Shown here one piece after another: positions 48,900-59,314 of a DNA stretch of 64,000 bases (positions are counted from its first letter, which is position 1; each line of letters begins with the position of its first letter). This DNA comes from Notospermus geniculatus. Lineage: Eukaryota > Nemertea > Pilidiophora > Heteronemertea > Lineidae. The stretch spans positions 187,073 to 251,072 of the forward strand of contig NMRB01000851.1 of NCBI GenBank assembly GCA_002633025.1. Direction: 5' to 3'. The notes beneath the pieces are model-generated. The model had not been told where the DNA came from, searched no databases, and saw only the letters and a program-made list of their open reading frames with translations. A program made the position numbers and the translations under genes.

Positions 48900-48999
48900 T
48901 AAGGGCTCCATCCCTAAACCGACTTCCTCTTCGTTCGCTCGTAGGAGTTACTTGGGACATTTTGCCAGGCCTGGCCCTGGTGAGAAGTCCATCACAATA

Positions 49000-49188
49000 A
49001 CTCGATGTTCCTCACTTGGATGGGGTCTTTTACTTGCCTTGCATTCACACCTCGGGTTACTTCCCATGCGACGGGCGTGAAGAGCCAGGGATGGTTAATT
49101 CCATATGGCCCAGGCCGAACCCGTGACCTGCCGCTTGCTAAGCGGCCGTAATAACCAGCACAGGCTACCAAGGCTCCTCGCCTGGATT
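49000..49188 (-). mobile_element. tRNA-Ala-like SINE, copy B
   Basis: Same CCGCTTAGCAAGCGG anticodon arm and ACGGGTTCGGCC B box on the minus strand, then a tail (CTGGCTCTTCACGCCCGTCG, GGGTAACCC-like, AAAGACCCCATCCAAGTGAG) shared with copy C at 54405-54595. Confidence 0.72.
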
Positions 49189-49909
49189 GAATCTTCATGA
49201 CAAAGTAAACCTCAGAGTACATACTTCTTGAGTTGCCTCTTCCCAACATCACCACATCACCACAGAGAGAGTTGAGACAATGCTTCGAACCCCAGATACC
49301 ATCAGGATGAGGGTATACACACAAGGATAATATTCCCTGGAGCTCTTTGATCTTATGGTGTGATTACATGGATCCTTACTTTTAAGTTCTTATTGTTTCA
49401 ACCATCTCTGTCTCAGCAGCTCATCTTTCATCCTGTATCAGCACAGAATCCGTGACTGGCATCCTCGATCTCACAATCTGATTGTCAGAGCTCATTGTCA
49501 GCTTGAGATCAATCGGCAGCCGTCGTACGATGTGCCAACATTGATGCGTTGCTCGCATATCGGGTTTCATTCTGACAAGTGTTTGCCAACAAGTGGATTA
49601 ATGTTAGATACAGATTTCCTCTTTTCCAATAGCATCCTGTTCAAGTTGGTATAATATTTGATATGCGATCGTTGAGAGGTTTGTTCTTAAAATCAGATGG
49701 GTGCACTCTGATATCTGTGGGTGTTTTTGAGGACTCAGGAGTTGGCAAATCCTTGTGTTTCTTTGCTATAGAATTCAATAACAACACAAATTAATGGGAT
49801 CTAGCGATATTTCCTGCCACGCGTCTTGCTGTGAATCTTACCTCTACACATTCCTCATATTGTCTTCAAATTGAGAAGATTTCTTGCTGTTTATGAAAAT
49901 GAAGAAACC

Positions 49910-50030
49910 AGGGCCCATATTCGTAAAACCTTGCTAGCTCAGTTGGTTGCTAGTTGTGTACATTGGCCTGTACAAACTGGGCACTTTAGCAAGTAACTAG
50001 GCCTAGCAAGGTTTTATGAATATAGGCCCT
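49910..50030. mobile_element. 121-bp foldback MITE
   Basis: AGGGCCCATATTCGTAAAAC and CTTGCTAG at the left, CTAGCAAGGTTTTATGAATA and TAGGCCCT at the right. No clear target duplication. Confidence 0.75.
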
Positions 50031-50891
50031 GATATATAGTTCAACTCCGTTCAGCAAGGCTACAGCCAAGTTCTGTCCATAGGCCTACATGAACAGGAAT
50101 CATTCCTATTCATTGGCTGTCGGTATTTTTGGTATTTTCTTCCAATTGGCAGTTCCAGCTAACAACACAACCCTTGGAGCCAGCAACTGCAACAAAACTT
50201 GTGATGTGGTATAGAAGTGTATCTCACCTTCACCTGGATACGAGCTTTGACTGCTTGGAAACCAATATAACCTCGTACCCAGGGTTCATATAGACATCTG
50301 CATGCACAAAATTTCCTATTTTTAGAAATAAGAATGACGGCGAAATTGTTAACCTCATGTCACTTCACTCATCACTGAAATGAACATGTCCTTGCCTCCT
50401 TAGCAACAATGTCCATCATTAAATTCCTTCCCAATCTCAAATATGAGCATCAGGCCCTCCCCTCCTCTAGAGATTGATATCCGCTACGGAAACTTCTCAT
50501 TAAATTGATGACCTCTGCTCAGTTGGAATGAGGTCTCTTTGGAAATGTTCTTGTCATGCATTATTCTAAAAATCCCTTTATCACAATTTACGAAGCGTGA
50601 CTTCCGCATTTGATATCACTTTCTCTTATTTCGCATTAGGAAAAGTAAAGTATAATTTAGCTGTAAAAAGGTGAATTTGGAAGGTTGGGTAGTGACCAGA
50701 AGAGTTGTTTGTAACGCAGTTATTGATTGGTGATGGTAGAAAGGTTCTTTTTGTAAAGCTGGTCATGATTGGTGATGGTAGAAAGGTTCTTTTTGTCAAG
50801 CTGGTCATGATTGGTGATGGTAGAAAGGTTCTTTGTAAAGCAGTTCATGATTGGTTGATGGTAGAAAGGTTCTTTGTAAACCAGTTCATGA

Positions 50892-51300
50892 GGCCACACT
50901 TTTTATATTTATTGGATTACGGATTTTTCAGGCCGAAACCTATGTAGGAGGGGAGGGAATAAAAATAAAAATAAAATACGAAAATCTTTGACTTTTTAAT
51001 TTTTTCCCTAGTGTTACGTACTATGCGTCACAGAAATTCAAGGGGGAGGGAATAAAAAAAGTGAAATGTGGTAAAAAGAAATAAAACCTATTGATGCAAC
51101 AGTAGAACAAGAGATACATAGGGGCCTATATCCTGGAAATACAGGGCATCGGCATTTAAATATCTTTTACGCTGCACCTAGTGGTCGGCGGGAAAAAAAC
51201 AAGAACACAAAATAGACCATCGGGAATTTTATTTTTTTTCAACATTTTCAAAAAACCTGGGGGGCGGATCCGTAATCCAATAAATAAAAAAAGTGTGGCC
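50892..51300. mobile_element. 409-bp foldback inserted in the 42-bp minisatellite
   Basis: GGCCACACTTTTTATATTTA and TTGGATTACGGA at the left are mirrored by TCCGTAATCCAA and TAAATAAAAAAAGTGTGGCC at the right. TGA at 50889-50891 and 51301-51303 is a 3-bp target duplication: the unbroken repeat unit reads TTCATGATTGGTG. No coding capacity. Confidence 0.85.
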
Positions 51301-51555
51301 TGATTGGTGATGGAAGAAAGGTTCTTTCTAAAGCAGTCCATGATTGGTGATGGTAGAAAGGTTCTTTTGTGAAGCAGGTCATGATTGGTCATGGCAGAAA
51401 GGTCCTTTTGTAAAGCAGTTAGTGATTGGTAAAGGAAAAAGGTTCTTTGTAAAGCAGGCCATGATTGGTGATGGGAGAAATATTCCTTTTGTAAAGCAGT
51501 TCATGATTGGTGATGGCAGAAAGATTCTTTGTAAAGCAGTTCGTCATTGGTGATG

Positions 51556-51654
51556 GTGGCACCACTTCTGGTAGCTCGACTTGAAAGTGCCAGCCTGAAG
51601 AAGACCCCGGTTGGGTCGAAAATTTGCTAAGATTCTGGAAATTGACTTCCTCTT
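51556..51654 (+). mobile_element. Hammerhead-like repeat family, copy 1
   Basis: CCAGCCTGAAGAAGACCCCG, GTTGGGTCGAAAATTTGC, then CTGGAAATTG and TTTATCAT. The hairpin GACCC...GGGTC sits between CTGAAGA and GAAA, and CCAG/CTGG close an outer stem. Shared with 60354-60530 (inverse) and, more weakly, 55431-55475. It interrupts the minisatellite. Confidence 0.65.
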
Positions 51655-51851
51655 TATCATCGGTGATGGTAGAAACGTTCTTTTTGTAAAGCTGTTCATG
51701 ATTGTTGATGGTAGAAACGTTCTTTTTGTAAAGCTGGTCATGATTGGTGATGGTAGAAACGTTCTTTTTGTAAAGCAGGTCGTGATTGGTGATGGTAGAA
51801 AGGTTCTTTTTGTAAAGCTGTTCATGATTGGTGATGGTAAAACTCAAGAAA

Positions 51852-51899
51852 AAGTCTTCTTTCATCCTTTTAACATTTTCTTCATTCTTTCTCTCACAG
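51852..51899 (+). promoter_or_regulatory. 3' splice site and pyrimidine tract of the CELF exon
   Basis: A pyrimidine-rich run of about 45 bases (TCTTC, TTCATCC, CTTCATTC, TTTCTCTC) ends in CACAG at 51895-51899. TTTAAC near 51868-51873 is a plausible branch point. The 42-bp minisatellite stops only about 60 bases upstream of the exon. The donor GTAAGG starts at 51949. Confidence 0.8.
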
Positions 51900-51948
51900 A
51901 TGAACCGTCCAATGCAAGTGAAGCCGGCAGATAGTGAAAGTAGGGCAG
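51900..51948 (+). CDS. CELF: CELF (Bruno-like) RNA-binding protein, internal 49-bp exon
   Basis: Seen: an exon of 16 codons plus one base encoding MNRPMQVKPADSESRA, preceded by a long pyrimidine tract ending in CACAG and followed by GTAAGG. Known: CELF genes have a 49-bp exon that starts in phase 0 with Met, ends in phase 1, and encodes the last beta strand of RRM1 and the start of the RRM1-RRM2 linker; the P-x-QVKPADSE core is its signature. Length, phase and peptide all agree. The NRP...ESR version is closer to the CELF3/4/5/6 branch than to CELF1/2 (inference). CELF proteins bind GU-rich RNA and control splicing, stability and translation. The exon is not a multiple of three, so skipping it would shift the frame. 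The neighbouring CELF exons (83 bp upstream, 135 bp downstream in relatives) were not found here, so the flanking introns are very long. Confidence 0.86.
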
Positions 51949-52227
51949 GTAAGGCCGAGTTCCTTCGATGTGCCTCAGTAAAATCTAGATGTTGTGTGTT
52001 GTTCGTTGTGAATAACTGTGCGTCTCTTGAAATGTTCGAGTCGAGCCATTATATCATTCCGATATCAAAATCTCCACGGCACACTTATGCATTTCAGCTG
52101 TATTTGGCATCCTTTTATCCATCGCGCTGCCGCCGTACAGTGGGGCCTTCTAAAATTGCACCTGCGGTCAGGGCAAGTCTGTGGAGGCCTTTCGGCTGTT
52201 GCTATTGCTGGCCCTTGTATTATCATC

Positions 52228-52312
52228 GCCGGTCACCCATCCACGTACTGACCGTGCTCTACGTTGCTTAGTTTTTAGCTCAGAAGCCAACGCGCCTACC
52301 ACTAGGCCAAAA
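52228..52312 (-). mobile_element. SINE with tRNA-like A box joined to a 5S-like region, copy B
   Basis: The minus strand reads TGGCCTAGTGGTAGGCG (a tRNA A-box word), GTTGGCTTCTGAGC, then CTAAGCAACGTAGAGCACGG and AGTACGTGGATGGGTGACCG (5S-like). It shares GCAACGTAGAGC and ACGTGGATGGGTGACCGG with 37013-37064. It looks like a chimera of two pol III promoter types. Confidence 0.62.
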
Positions 52313-52970
52313 AAGGAAATCCGCGATGGCCGGGGTTGGGCCGTGCCGTATATTGTAGCTGCAAGGGGTTCTATGCAGTCCTGTCTTTGCCAGGTTTAAA
52401 AAACTGCTGTGGGTCTGGTGGACACTCCAAGTTCCCATTTCATTGGATAGGGCTACTTTACATGAACCAAACAGTCTTTTCTGTAAAAGTGTGTCCAATG
52501 GACACTTGGTATTTTTTTCTAACTTTCTGTGCCCCCTTGATGATGGCCTAATGACCATATGCATTACTTATAACTATAAATCCATTGTTCCTATGTAATG
52601 GAACCCTAATAACGTTACAAAAACGTCCAGTGAGACTGATGACGGTGAAAAATGAGAGAGGTCTGACTTGGGTCTTAACCGGTAGACTGGAGTAATGTGG
52701 AGAATGAATTTATGATGATTACTAGTCAGGTATCAGTGTCCAGTAATGGCCCATAAATAAGGGAGAGTAGTCTGGTTGTAGTTTAATGGACATACTCGTC
52801 CAGGACACTAAGGATTGATGATGGCTGAACAAAGTTGTCAAATATTTGGTGAGGGAATAAGATTACTCGTTGTGTTGCATTGTTCTTACATCAGATTGTC
52901 TTTCGGGAGGATCTGGATGTCTCTCCACCATGTTCTGTTGGTTGTTGATGTAGCTCCGTATCAAAAGCTA

Positions 52971-53569
52971 GCAGCACACTGGCCGCCAAGTCTGGCATCC
53001 AGAAGCGTTCGACTGAACGCCTCTCGACGCCAGAGTTGGCCGCCAGTGGATCCTGGTGAGAGCACACCTGCGCAAACTTGGCGTTCAGTGGCATCTTTTC
53101 GGGCCACTTGTGCGACAATTACCAGTGCTGCCATCTTCATTGAGGCTGAAATTTTGAAATCATGTGACATCAAGACGCAAGCTGATTCGCCAAAGACTCG
53201 CCGCCAACTCCAAGTCTGGCTGCCATCAGTAGCACACTTGGCTGCTTCGGGAGTTCACAGGCGTTCACTGGCGTCCAAAATCAAACATGTTTGATATCAG
53301 GGTCGGCCGCATAGAAACTCCGCTCGTGCTTCGACAGCCTATCGGTGTTAAAATGCATGGAAAAATGTACAGCACTATCGGCAGATGGGCTCCGCTAGCG
53401 CTAGTGCAAGTTCTATGCGACCACCCCTGGAGTTCAGTGGCGTCCGGCGGCGTCGGGCGGCGTTCTTCAGATTCCATTCGTGGCAAACTGGAGATTTTTC
53501 TGGCGTTCGGACATTGGCGTCGAAAAAACGCCTCTGGACGCCGAAGTTGGCGGCCAGTCTGCTGCCTGC
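52971..53569. mobile_element. 599-bp foldback element
   Basis: GCAGCACACTGGCCGCCAAG, TCTGGCATCCAGAAGCG and TGAACGCC at the left are mirrored by GGCGTTCGGACATTGGCG, CTCTGGACGCCGAAGTTGG and CGGCCAGTCTGCTGCCTGC at the right (a 4-bp indel near the tip). TA flanks both ends. The interior repeats GCGTTCA/GGCGTCC words. Several ORFs cross it; none resembles a transposase. Confidence 0.68.
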
Positions 53570-54404
53570 TAAAGTCTTGCAAATTTGGAGAATCTTCCAG
53601 GTTTCGGGTGAAGAATCTGAAGTCTCTGTAGCTCTTGTCCAGTACTTTGTCTCTATGTGCTATATCCACGAGCAGGGGAGGGGGCAAAAGTTTGGTAAAA
53701 ACGTATGTTGTGATTGTTTTCAGAGTGGGTGCCACCTCTTTTAATGCATTAGTACCATGTAGCAGTTTTTTGCCTCCCCCACCGCATCCCAACCTGGATC
53801 CGCCCCTGACATCATTGACTTGTTGATGAGAAAGGTGTTTATCGGATACCGTGGTCATCGGATGCTGGAGTCATCTACATTGCCTCCTCCTCCTCATCAA
53901 GTTGTCCTCTATTTTCCTCCACTAGTGTAACCTTGACCAGTGACCTTGAGTTCACTATCATCCCCAGCCACAAGACAAATAACCCAAACTCTCATTGTTT
54001 ACCCTTTGTAACCATGACAACCAATATGGGCCCTTACAGGTCAATGATCATTATAAACATGAGATGTACCAGATACCTGTGGTAACCATGGAAACGGTTC
54101 CTTGCATCTGATTGATGGGTCCAAATCGTGTGTTTTGTCGTTACTACCGTTGTAAGAGAGTTTTGATCGTGGAAAAGTCACTCTTCTCTTGACCAATCGA
54201 GGAAAATTGAATTCACTCTGTCCAGTAAACGTTGTTTGCTGGTGTTTGTCATTCATAAAGGTCGAAAGAGATTGCTACAGAAAAAGTTGCTTGAAACTAG
54301 TGCATAATACCTACCATGGAAACAATCGTATTTTGTATTCGATTTTTCCGTCATAGCATTATTGGCCCTGGTAAGTACGGAGGAGGCCATCTCAAGCTAC
54401 TCAT
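53570..54404. other. No recognised feature
   Basis: Ordinary non-coding sequence. The 197-codon minus frame across 53265-53858 overlaps the foldback and resembles no family. Confidence 0.45.
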
Positions 54405-54595
54405 GTTCCTCACTTGAATGGGATCTTTTGCTTGCCCTTGCATAAGGCACAAGGTACAAGGCACACGGGTTACTGTCCCATGCGACGGACTGAAGAGCCA
54501 GGAATGATTAATCCCATATGGCCCGGGGTGGTTTCCAACCCGGGACCTGCCGCTTGCTAAGCGGACGTGATAACCAGTCGGCTATCAAGGCACTG
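54405..54595 (-). mobile_element. tRNA-Ala-like SINE, copy C
   Basis: The minus strand has GATAGCCGACTGGTTATCAC (A box), CCGCTTAGCAAGCGG and CCCGGGTTGGAAACC (B box with an inserted base or two), plus the shared tail ending CAAGTGAGGAACATG. All three copies in the window lie on the minus strand. Confidence 0.75.
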
Positions 54596-55424
54596 TGAAC
54601 AGGTTGGGCCAAACCTGCATTGGAAACACTGCTTGGTGAATTCCACGAACAACCAGTACACATGCAGAGCAGTTAGACCTGGATCGAACGTGGATCCACA
54701 GCGGTGTCAGGCACTGATGTGTCCACTGCACCATTCTGACAGCCCCACCCTTTCCTTTAGTTGCTGTCAAGTGTATCTTCCAGACATGTCAGCCTCTCCT
54801 CACATCAGCTGTGAGTGGCTTCTTCAGGGAGGTAGCAACTGAACGGCTCAAATTAGCCGTATTAAGGCAGGCTGTCTGTGTCGATGATTACAGCAAATTT
54901 AACTAGAAAGTTGCCATCTCCTGCTGGAGGAGGTGCACAGGAAACTCTCTAATGGCTGTGACTCCCTACGGTACGGCAGTATGACATCAAAGTCAGACAG
55001 GGAACCAGTTAAAAACGGCAGGAATAACTAACAACGTCTAGTTATTGTCGCTAATTAGATGAGTATGGTGGTGAATTGAGAATGTGGTTGGGAACCCTAC
55101 AGGGAATTGTGACGAGTTAGCGGAATACTTCAGGTAGAATACATTAGCAGGNGAGAATGTCGGCGAGATCGTGATGAGTCGTGTTCAGAACGCTAATTAA
55201 ATATGACTGAAGAATTAATCGTATTTTATCAGATTTCTGGCTCGGTGAAGGATTTTATCAGTGGTGACCTGGTACCCATGGCATCCAGACTATCTTGTCA
55301 CTGTAGATCAGGACTAGGTATCGTGAACTGGGGACAAGATTGTTCCGGCTTCACCATTATGTGAGAGATCAACGTTAACAACGTTAACTTCTGGATTCAC
55401 TTCTGGGATATCTACTAGAAAGTA
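54596..55424. other. Non-coding with an N at 55152
   Basis: No gene or repeat recognised. Confidence 0.45.
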
Positions 55425-55475
55425 CCTGAGGAAGACCGGGGTTGAAAATTTGCAAGATCCCTATCATCCGATCAT
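55425..55475 (+). mobile_element. Hammerhead-like repeat family, degraded copy
   Basis: TACCTGAGGAAGACCGGGGT followed by TGAAAATTTGCAAGATCCC and CTATCATC; same order of words as 51588-51650 but with the hairpin broken. Confidence 0.5.
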
Positions 55476-55503
55476 GATAATCTAAATCAACTGATTATGT
55501 TTC

Positions 55504-55662
55504 CGGGCTGGGTTGCACAAAACTCATGTTAGCGCTAACATGATGTTAGCGCTAACATCATGTTAAATGACGTAAAATGACAATGGATTTTGACGTCATC
55601 TAACATAAAAGTTAGTGCTAACACCATGTTAGCGCTAACATGAGTTTTGTGCAACCGGCCCC
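55504..55662. mobile_element. 159-bp foldback MITE with TTAGCGCTAA core
   Basis: GGTTGCACAAAACTCATGTT and AGCGCTAACATG at the left, the exact inverse at the right. ATGTTAGCGCTAACAT, itself palindromic, occurs three times, plus a mutated fourth. Target duplication not clear. Confidence 0.8.
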
Positions 55663-56599
55663 TGGGCTGTAAATATTAACATTGTAAATATTAACATATA
55701 GCTAGAGAGGCCATGACCATTGGAATATTGATATTTTTTTAAAAATGTAACTTAGGCTTTTTTGTGTTATGAACGAACAACTTAATCCAAAGTGCATTCT
55801 TATTTTCATGGCAGCTACATGACTGATATACCTATATCAATTCCCACAATTCTGTACTTGACCCGGGGCTTGCAGTCTGGTGAAGTTGATGAAAACTCCA
55901 CCTGGTTGAGAAAAACGTACTAATCTGTGGAAATAAAACTAAATCTGTGTCTTTACCAGTCAGTTCTTCCATTCTTCAACTCACATATTCACCGCCGTCA
56001 ATCTCTCGTGATTTTCTTGCCATCATTCTAATGATTTACTCTCATCCGATTTATTTCTATAAGCTGATTAGCAAAATCCAAGAGGTTTATCAAAATGTAA
56101 GCCGAGTTTTACATCACATTTAGAGAATGTTAGAGGAGGGAGTTTGAAAATGATCGAAGCTGATGACTAAGCTGAACTCACGGTGGGTAGCTGCATTTCT
56201 AGTTTCTTTCACCTGAGAGTACCTCAATTGTGGGGACTTCCAAAAATCATGAAAGTGCTCTAACTCAGGAACGCCTGAACCCAAAAATCAACAAAGTGCG
56301 GTTTACTCAGGAACACCTTAAAGCCCCACAGTATTGAATTTTACGGTATTTTCAAAATGTTAGGAGAGTGGAGGTTGAGGTCTCGGGGCCTCGTGAAGGT
56401 CTCCAAAATGCTTGCCTGATACTTACTTTTAATAACCAAGGCCTAGTTTTCAACAGAGAGTGAAAAAACTGCGTAGGGGAGCTCTAATGCATTGAGATAG
56501 AGCGCAGTACATTTTTACACTGCGCTGACGTCGTGACGTCGTCAAGAATCGCGGCGACGATTTGCGTTTTTCAGATTCAATACAGTGGGGCTTTAACCG

Positions 56600-56830
56600 A
56601 ACGCGCTCCAATGTGCTATGTGGCCCCCTGCAGATGACCTTTATGTCCATGGAAGTTTCGGCCCGATCGGACATCCAATATGGCTGCCAGGTGGCGTAAC
56701 CCGAAAATTGTCAGAGTGCTGTAACTCAGGAACGACTTGACCCAGATGACCTTCATGTGCATGTGAAGTTCCAGCCCGATCGGACATCCAATATGACCGC
56801 CAGGTGGCATAAACCAAAAGTCATGGAAGT
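56600..56830. repeat. Tandem pair of about 117 bp
   Basis: AGATGACCTTxATGTxCATG, GCCCGATCGGACATCCAATATG and GCCAGGTGGC recur 117-118 bases apart; TAACTCAGGAACGxCTTGA links them and is echoed at about 56262. Confidence 0.75.
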
Positions 56831-57832
56831 CCTACTTGCAAATGACTTGACCCAGATTGCTCATAACTGATATGTTGCTCCCTCTGTCATTAGACTGTTA
56901 TGTCCAACCCGGTGAGCACATGGTCCATGGACCATTTCATTTACATTGTACGTCCCTTCAGCTTAGTCAAAGAACTATGACAAGCTCAGATGAAGCACCA
57001 AGAAAACATCCCCCAATCTCTGCCTGCTCATCATGAAACGAACATTAGCTTTGTGTGTCACTTTCTTCAGGCAAAATACATCTCAGTTAAAAAATCATAA
57101 AAGATGTGGAGCATGGAGGACGTTGAGAAATCTTTCCCAAAGTGAGGGTTGATATTGCCTGACTGAGTGAGCTAATTATGGTGTGATGTCTCTGAGGGTT
57201 GATGGGAATATGTTTTGTCAGTCATGTTATTGTAGGCTCTAAGCAGTTGTTGGAAAGATTCGTGACGAAAAAACCCGACACCGCAGAGCGTCACGTGATC
57301 AGGAGTCTCCCCTGACCTTGAGATGTAAATGACAAGGTGAAATCACGACTGAATGAATGAATAATAACCATATCGGTCCAGCATCTCCGGTTACATTCAT
57401 ATTTGATCACCGTTAAAAGCATTCTGTCTTTGGTGAAGAGTCTTGTTGATGATGTGTTAAGCAGGATTTTAACATGAAGCGTGACTGAGACAATTAATTC
57501 CTTCATCACCGGTGGGAGGTTAAAAATCTAACTTGAGCTGGTGGGAGGTTTGTCAATCATCAGGTTTTAATGTTTTCTATAAACAATAAACTAAGCCGTG
57601 AGAAACCCCGTGTTAAGTTGTTTGTCTTCTTCAAGTACAGCTCACGATCGTCAATCTAACATGAAGAAGGTAGGTTCCAATAGATACATGTATCAGAGGA
57701 AGTTCATCTGCTGTCGTTACTCCCTTAGCCGACACCTGTTTGACGACACCTCTCTATCAAGTACAGCAGAGTTCAGTCCCCAATTGGTAATGCCACATTT
57801 TGACCTTTGCGTTGAGGACGCCTCTCAATTAA

Positions 57833-58028
57833 AGGAGCACGGTATTGCCACTTTTTCTCGACAGCCGGCGCCACTCTCCAACCCGAGGGACTAACTCCGT
57901 CTCGGCGAATGACCCGATTTACTGCGTACATTTTGTAATGCATTCTTGTAGTTCGTCTTACTGCCGCTAGGTGGCTCCCTCTACGTCGGCAGTCAAATAA
58001 CGCATTTGAGATCCAATACCGTGCTCCT
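57833..58028. mobile_element. 196-bp MITE with TTAA target duplication
   Basis: Inverted ends AGGAGCACGGTATTG / CAATACCGTGCTCCT are perfect, flanked by TTAA at 57829-57832 and 58029-58032. A TTAA site is the hallmark of piggyBac-type transposition; the ends do not start with the common CCC, so assignment is tentative. Confidence 0.78.
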
Positions 58029-58049
58029 TTAAGGACAGCACCTGCAGTC

Positions 58050-58200
58050 GAATAGAGGAAAAATTCGTCCCCAGACAGTTCGTCATTGGTCATATAGGAC
58101 ATTTTGTCCCTGGACAATGCGCCCTTGGGTAGTTCGTCCCTGCAGACAATTCGTCCTGGCCTGGACAGTTCTTACCCAATGACAATTCGTCCAGAAACAA
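58050..58200. repeat. GACAATTCGTCC short tandem words
   Basis: ACAGTTCGTC, ACAATGCGCCC, GACAATTCGTCC and ACAGTTCTTACCC recur every 15-30 bases. Same family as 63610-63712. Confidence 0.65.
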
Positions 58201-58559
58201 TCTGGAGATTTTCACGTTGCATATCAACAAGATGTAGGCCTACAGAAGACAGCAGACTGCATCTTTCTCCAGCAGAGAGCTCTTGCTTGACCTTGTCGTC
58301 ACGGCAGTTTTATCCCGAACCTGATTGATTTCCAAACCCGCCATACACCAGGTGAACGTGTCACACCCAGTAAGTCAACTCAGATGTTCTGATCAGCTCT
58401 CGTTTGTTCTCCCTGATTAGATCAAGTCTTGTCAAAGCCTCGCCATGACGATCAGATTGGTCGCCGTGGCAATAGGATTTGTTGTATCTCCCATCACCTG
58501 AATGTAAACAACCTGATCACCAAGGTGATGCCAAGGAAGAGTTTGTAAATATGAACAAC

Positions 58560-58830
58560 ATCAGGCAGTTAATAACAACCTTGCCCTGATTGGTGGAAAA
58601 TTACATTAGGTCCTAGGGCTGCTTTTTGCCTGTGATGGAGTTAATAAATGCCTTGTTCTGATTGGAGCAAATTGAATTAACTTTGTCTTCACTTTTGTCC
58701 AATTTAGTACTCTACTCAATGCTTTCGATGTCCACATTGTGAAAGTCACAAATGAGTGAATGAGACAGTTAATAAATATCTCATTCTGATTGGCGGAAAT
58801 TAGATTTGTGGCTGGCTTTTGACCAATTTA
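58560..58830. repeat. Diverged tandem repeat, three units of about 85-105 bp
   Basis: CAGTTAATAAxxxxCTTGxxCTGATTGGxGGAAATTA-like blocks (first piece CAGTTAATAA, second CTGATTGG) at about 58566, 58637 and 58765. Confidence 0.6.
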
Positions 58831-58952
58831 TCTGTCTGCCTGAGATGCGGCATGTGTTTAAACAAATCGGTTGATGATTGGAGAGGGTCGTTGAGAAATG
58901 TGAACAACATAAGGAGTTTTTATTATCGCTCGTCCAGAGAGAATGTAGAATA

Positions 58953-59153
58953 ATGGGAGACTTTCCTGCCGCAAGAGGCCGCCTGTTAGCGGTCCTAGAA
59001 CGTCACAAAATTTGACGTCAAAGACGTAAGCCATGGCGTTCACGTCATTATGGATGACGTCATGGCGTGGACTTGTTCTCTGTGACGTCACATTTCGTGA
59101 CGTCCTAGGACCGCTAACTTGTGGCGGCCTCTTGCGGCAGGAAAGTCTCCCAT
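58953..59153. mobile_element. GGGAGAC foldback MITE (family 1), copy D (best preserved)
   Basis: The 31-base termini beginning ATGGGAGACTTTCCTGCC and ending GGCAGGAAAGTCTCCCAT are perfect inverted repeats. The core has TTTGACGTCAAAG and TGTGACGTCACATT. Both ends use CAAGAGGCC/GGCCTCTTG where other copies have TTAGAGG, so the two ends have stayed matched. No convincing target duplication. Confidence 0.82.
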
Positions 59154-59314
59154 TGGTCAAAGTTCATTGAAGACAGAAACGTCCGCTTGGATCATACATG
59201 TTCTATTCTTTTATAGTTTCAGCTCAACAAGTTCTTGGCAGGTATGTTCTTCAACACGTGGCTGAATATCTCCAGTACGACAGCTCACGTCTCTAGCTTT
59301 AGTTTTAGGGTTTC

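Larger units (their letters stand above)
50700..51842. repeat. 42-bp minisatellite in three blocks next to the CELF exon
   Basis: Unit: GATTGGTGATGGTAGAAAGG followed by TTCTTTTTGTAAAGCTGGTCAT. Blocks are at about 50725-50891, 51301-51555 and 51655-51838. Because 42 is a multiple of three, it keeps frames open on both strands, which explains the long spurious ORFs here. A foldback (50892-51300) and a hammerhead-like repeat (51556-51654) split it. Confidence 0.9.

Noticed and set aside
51419-51865. 148-codon ORF and other long frames around the CELF exon
   Set aside because: They are read-throughs of a 42-bp minisatellite whose unit is a multiple of three.
53265-53858. 197-codon minus-strand ORF
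   Set aside because: It overlaps the 599-bp foldback, has no recognisable domain, and its opposite strand is equally open because of the GC-rich inverted arms.
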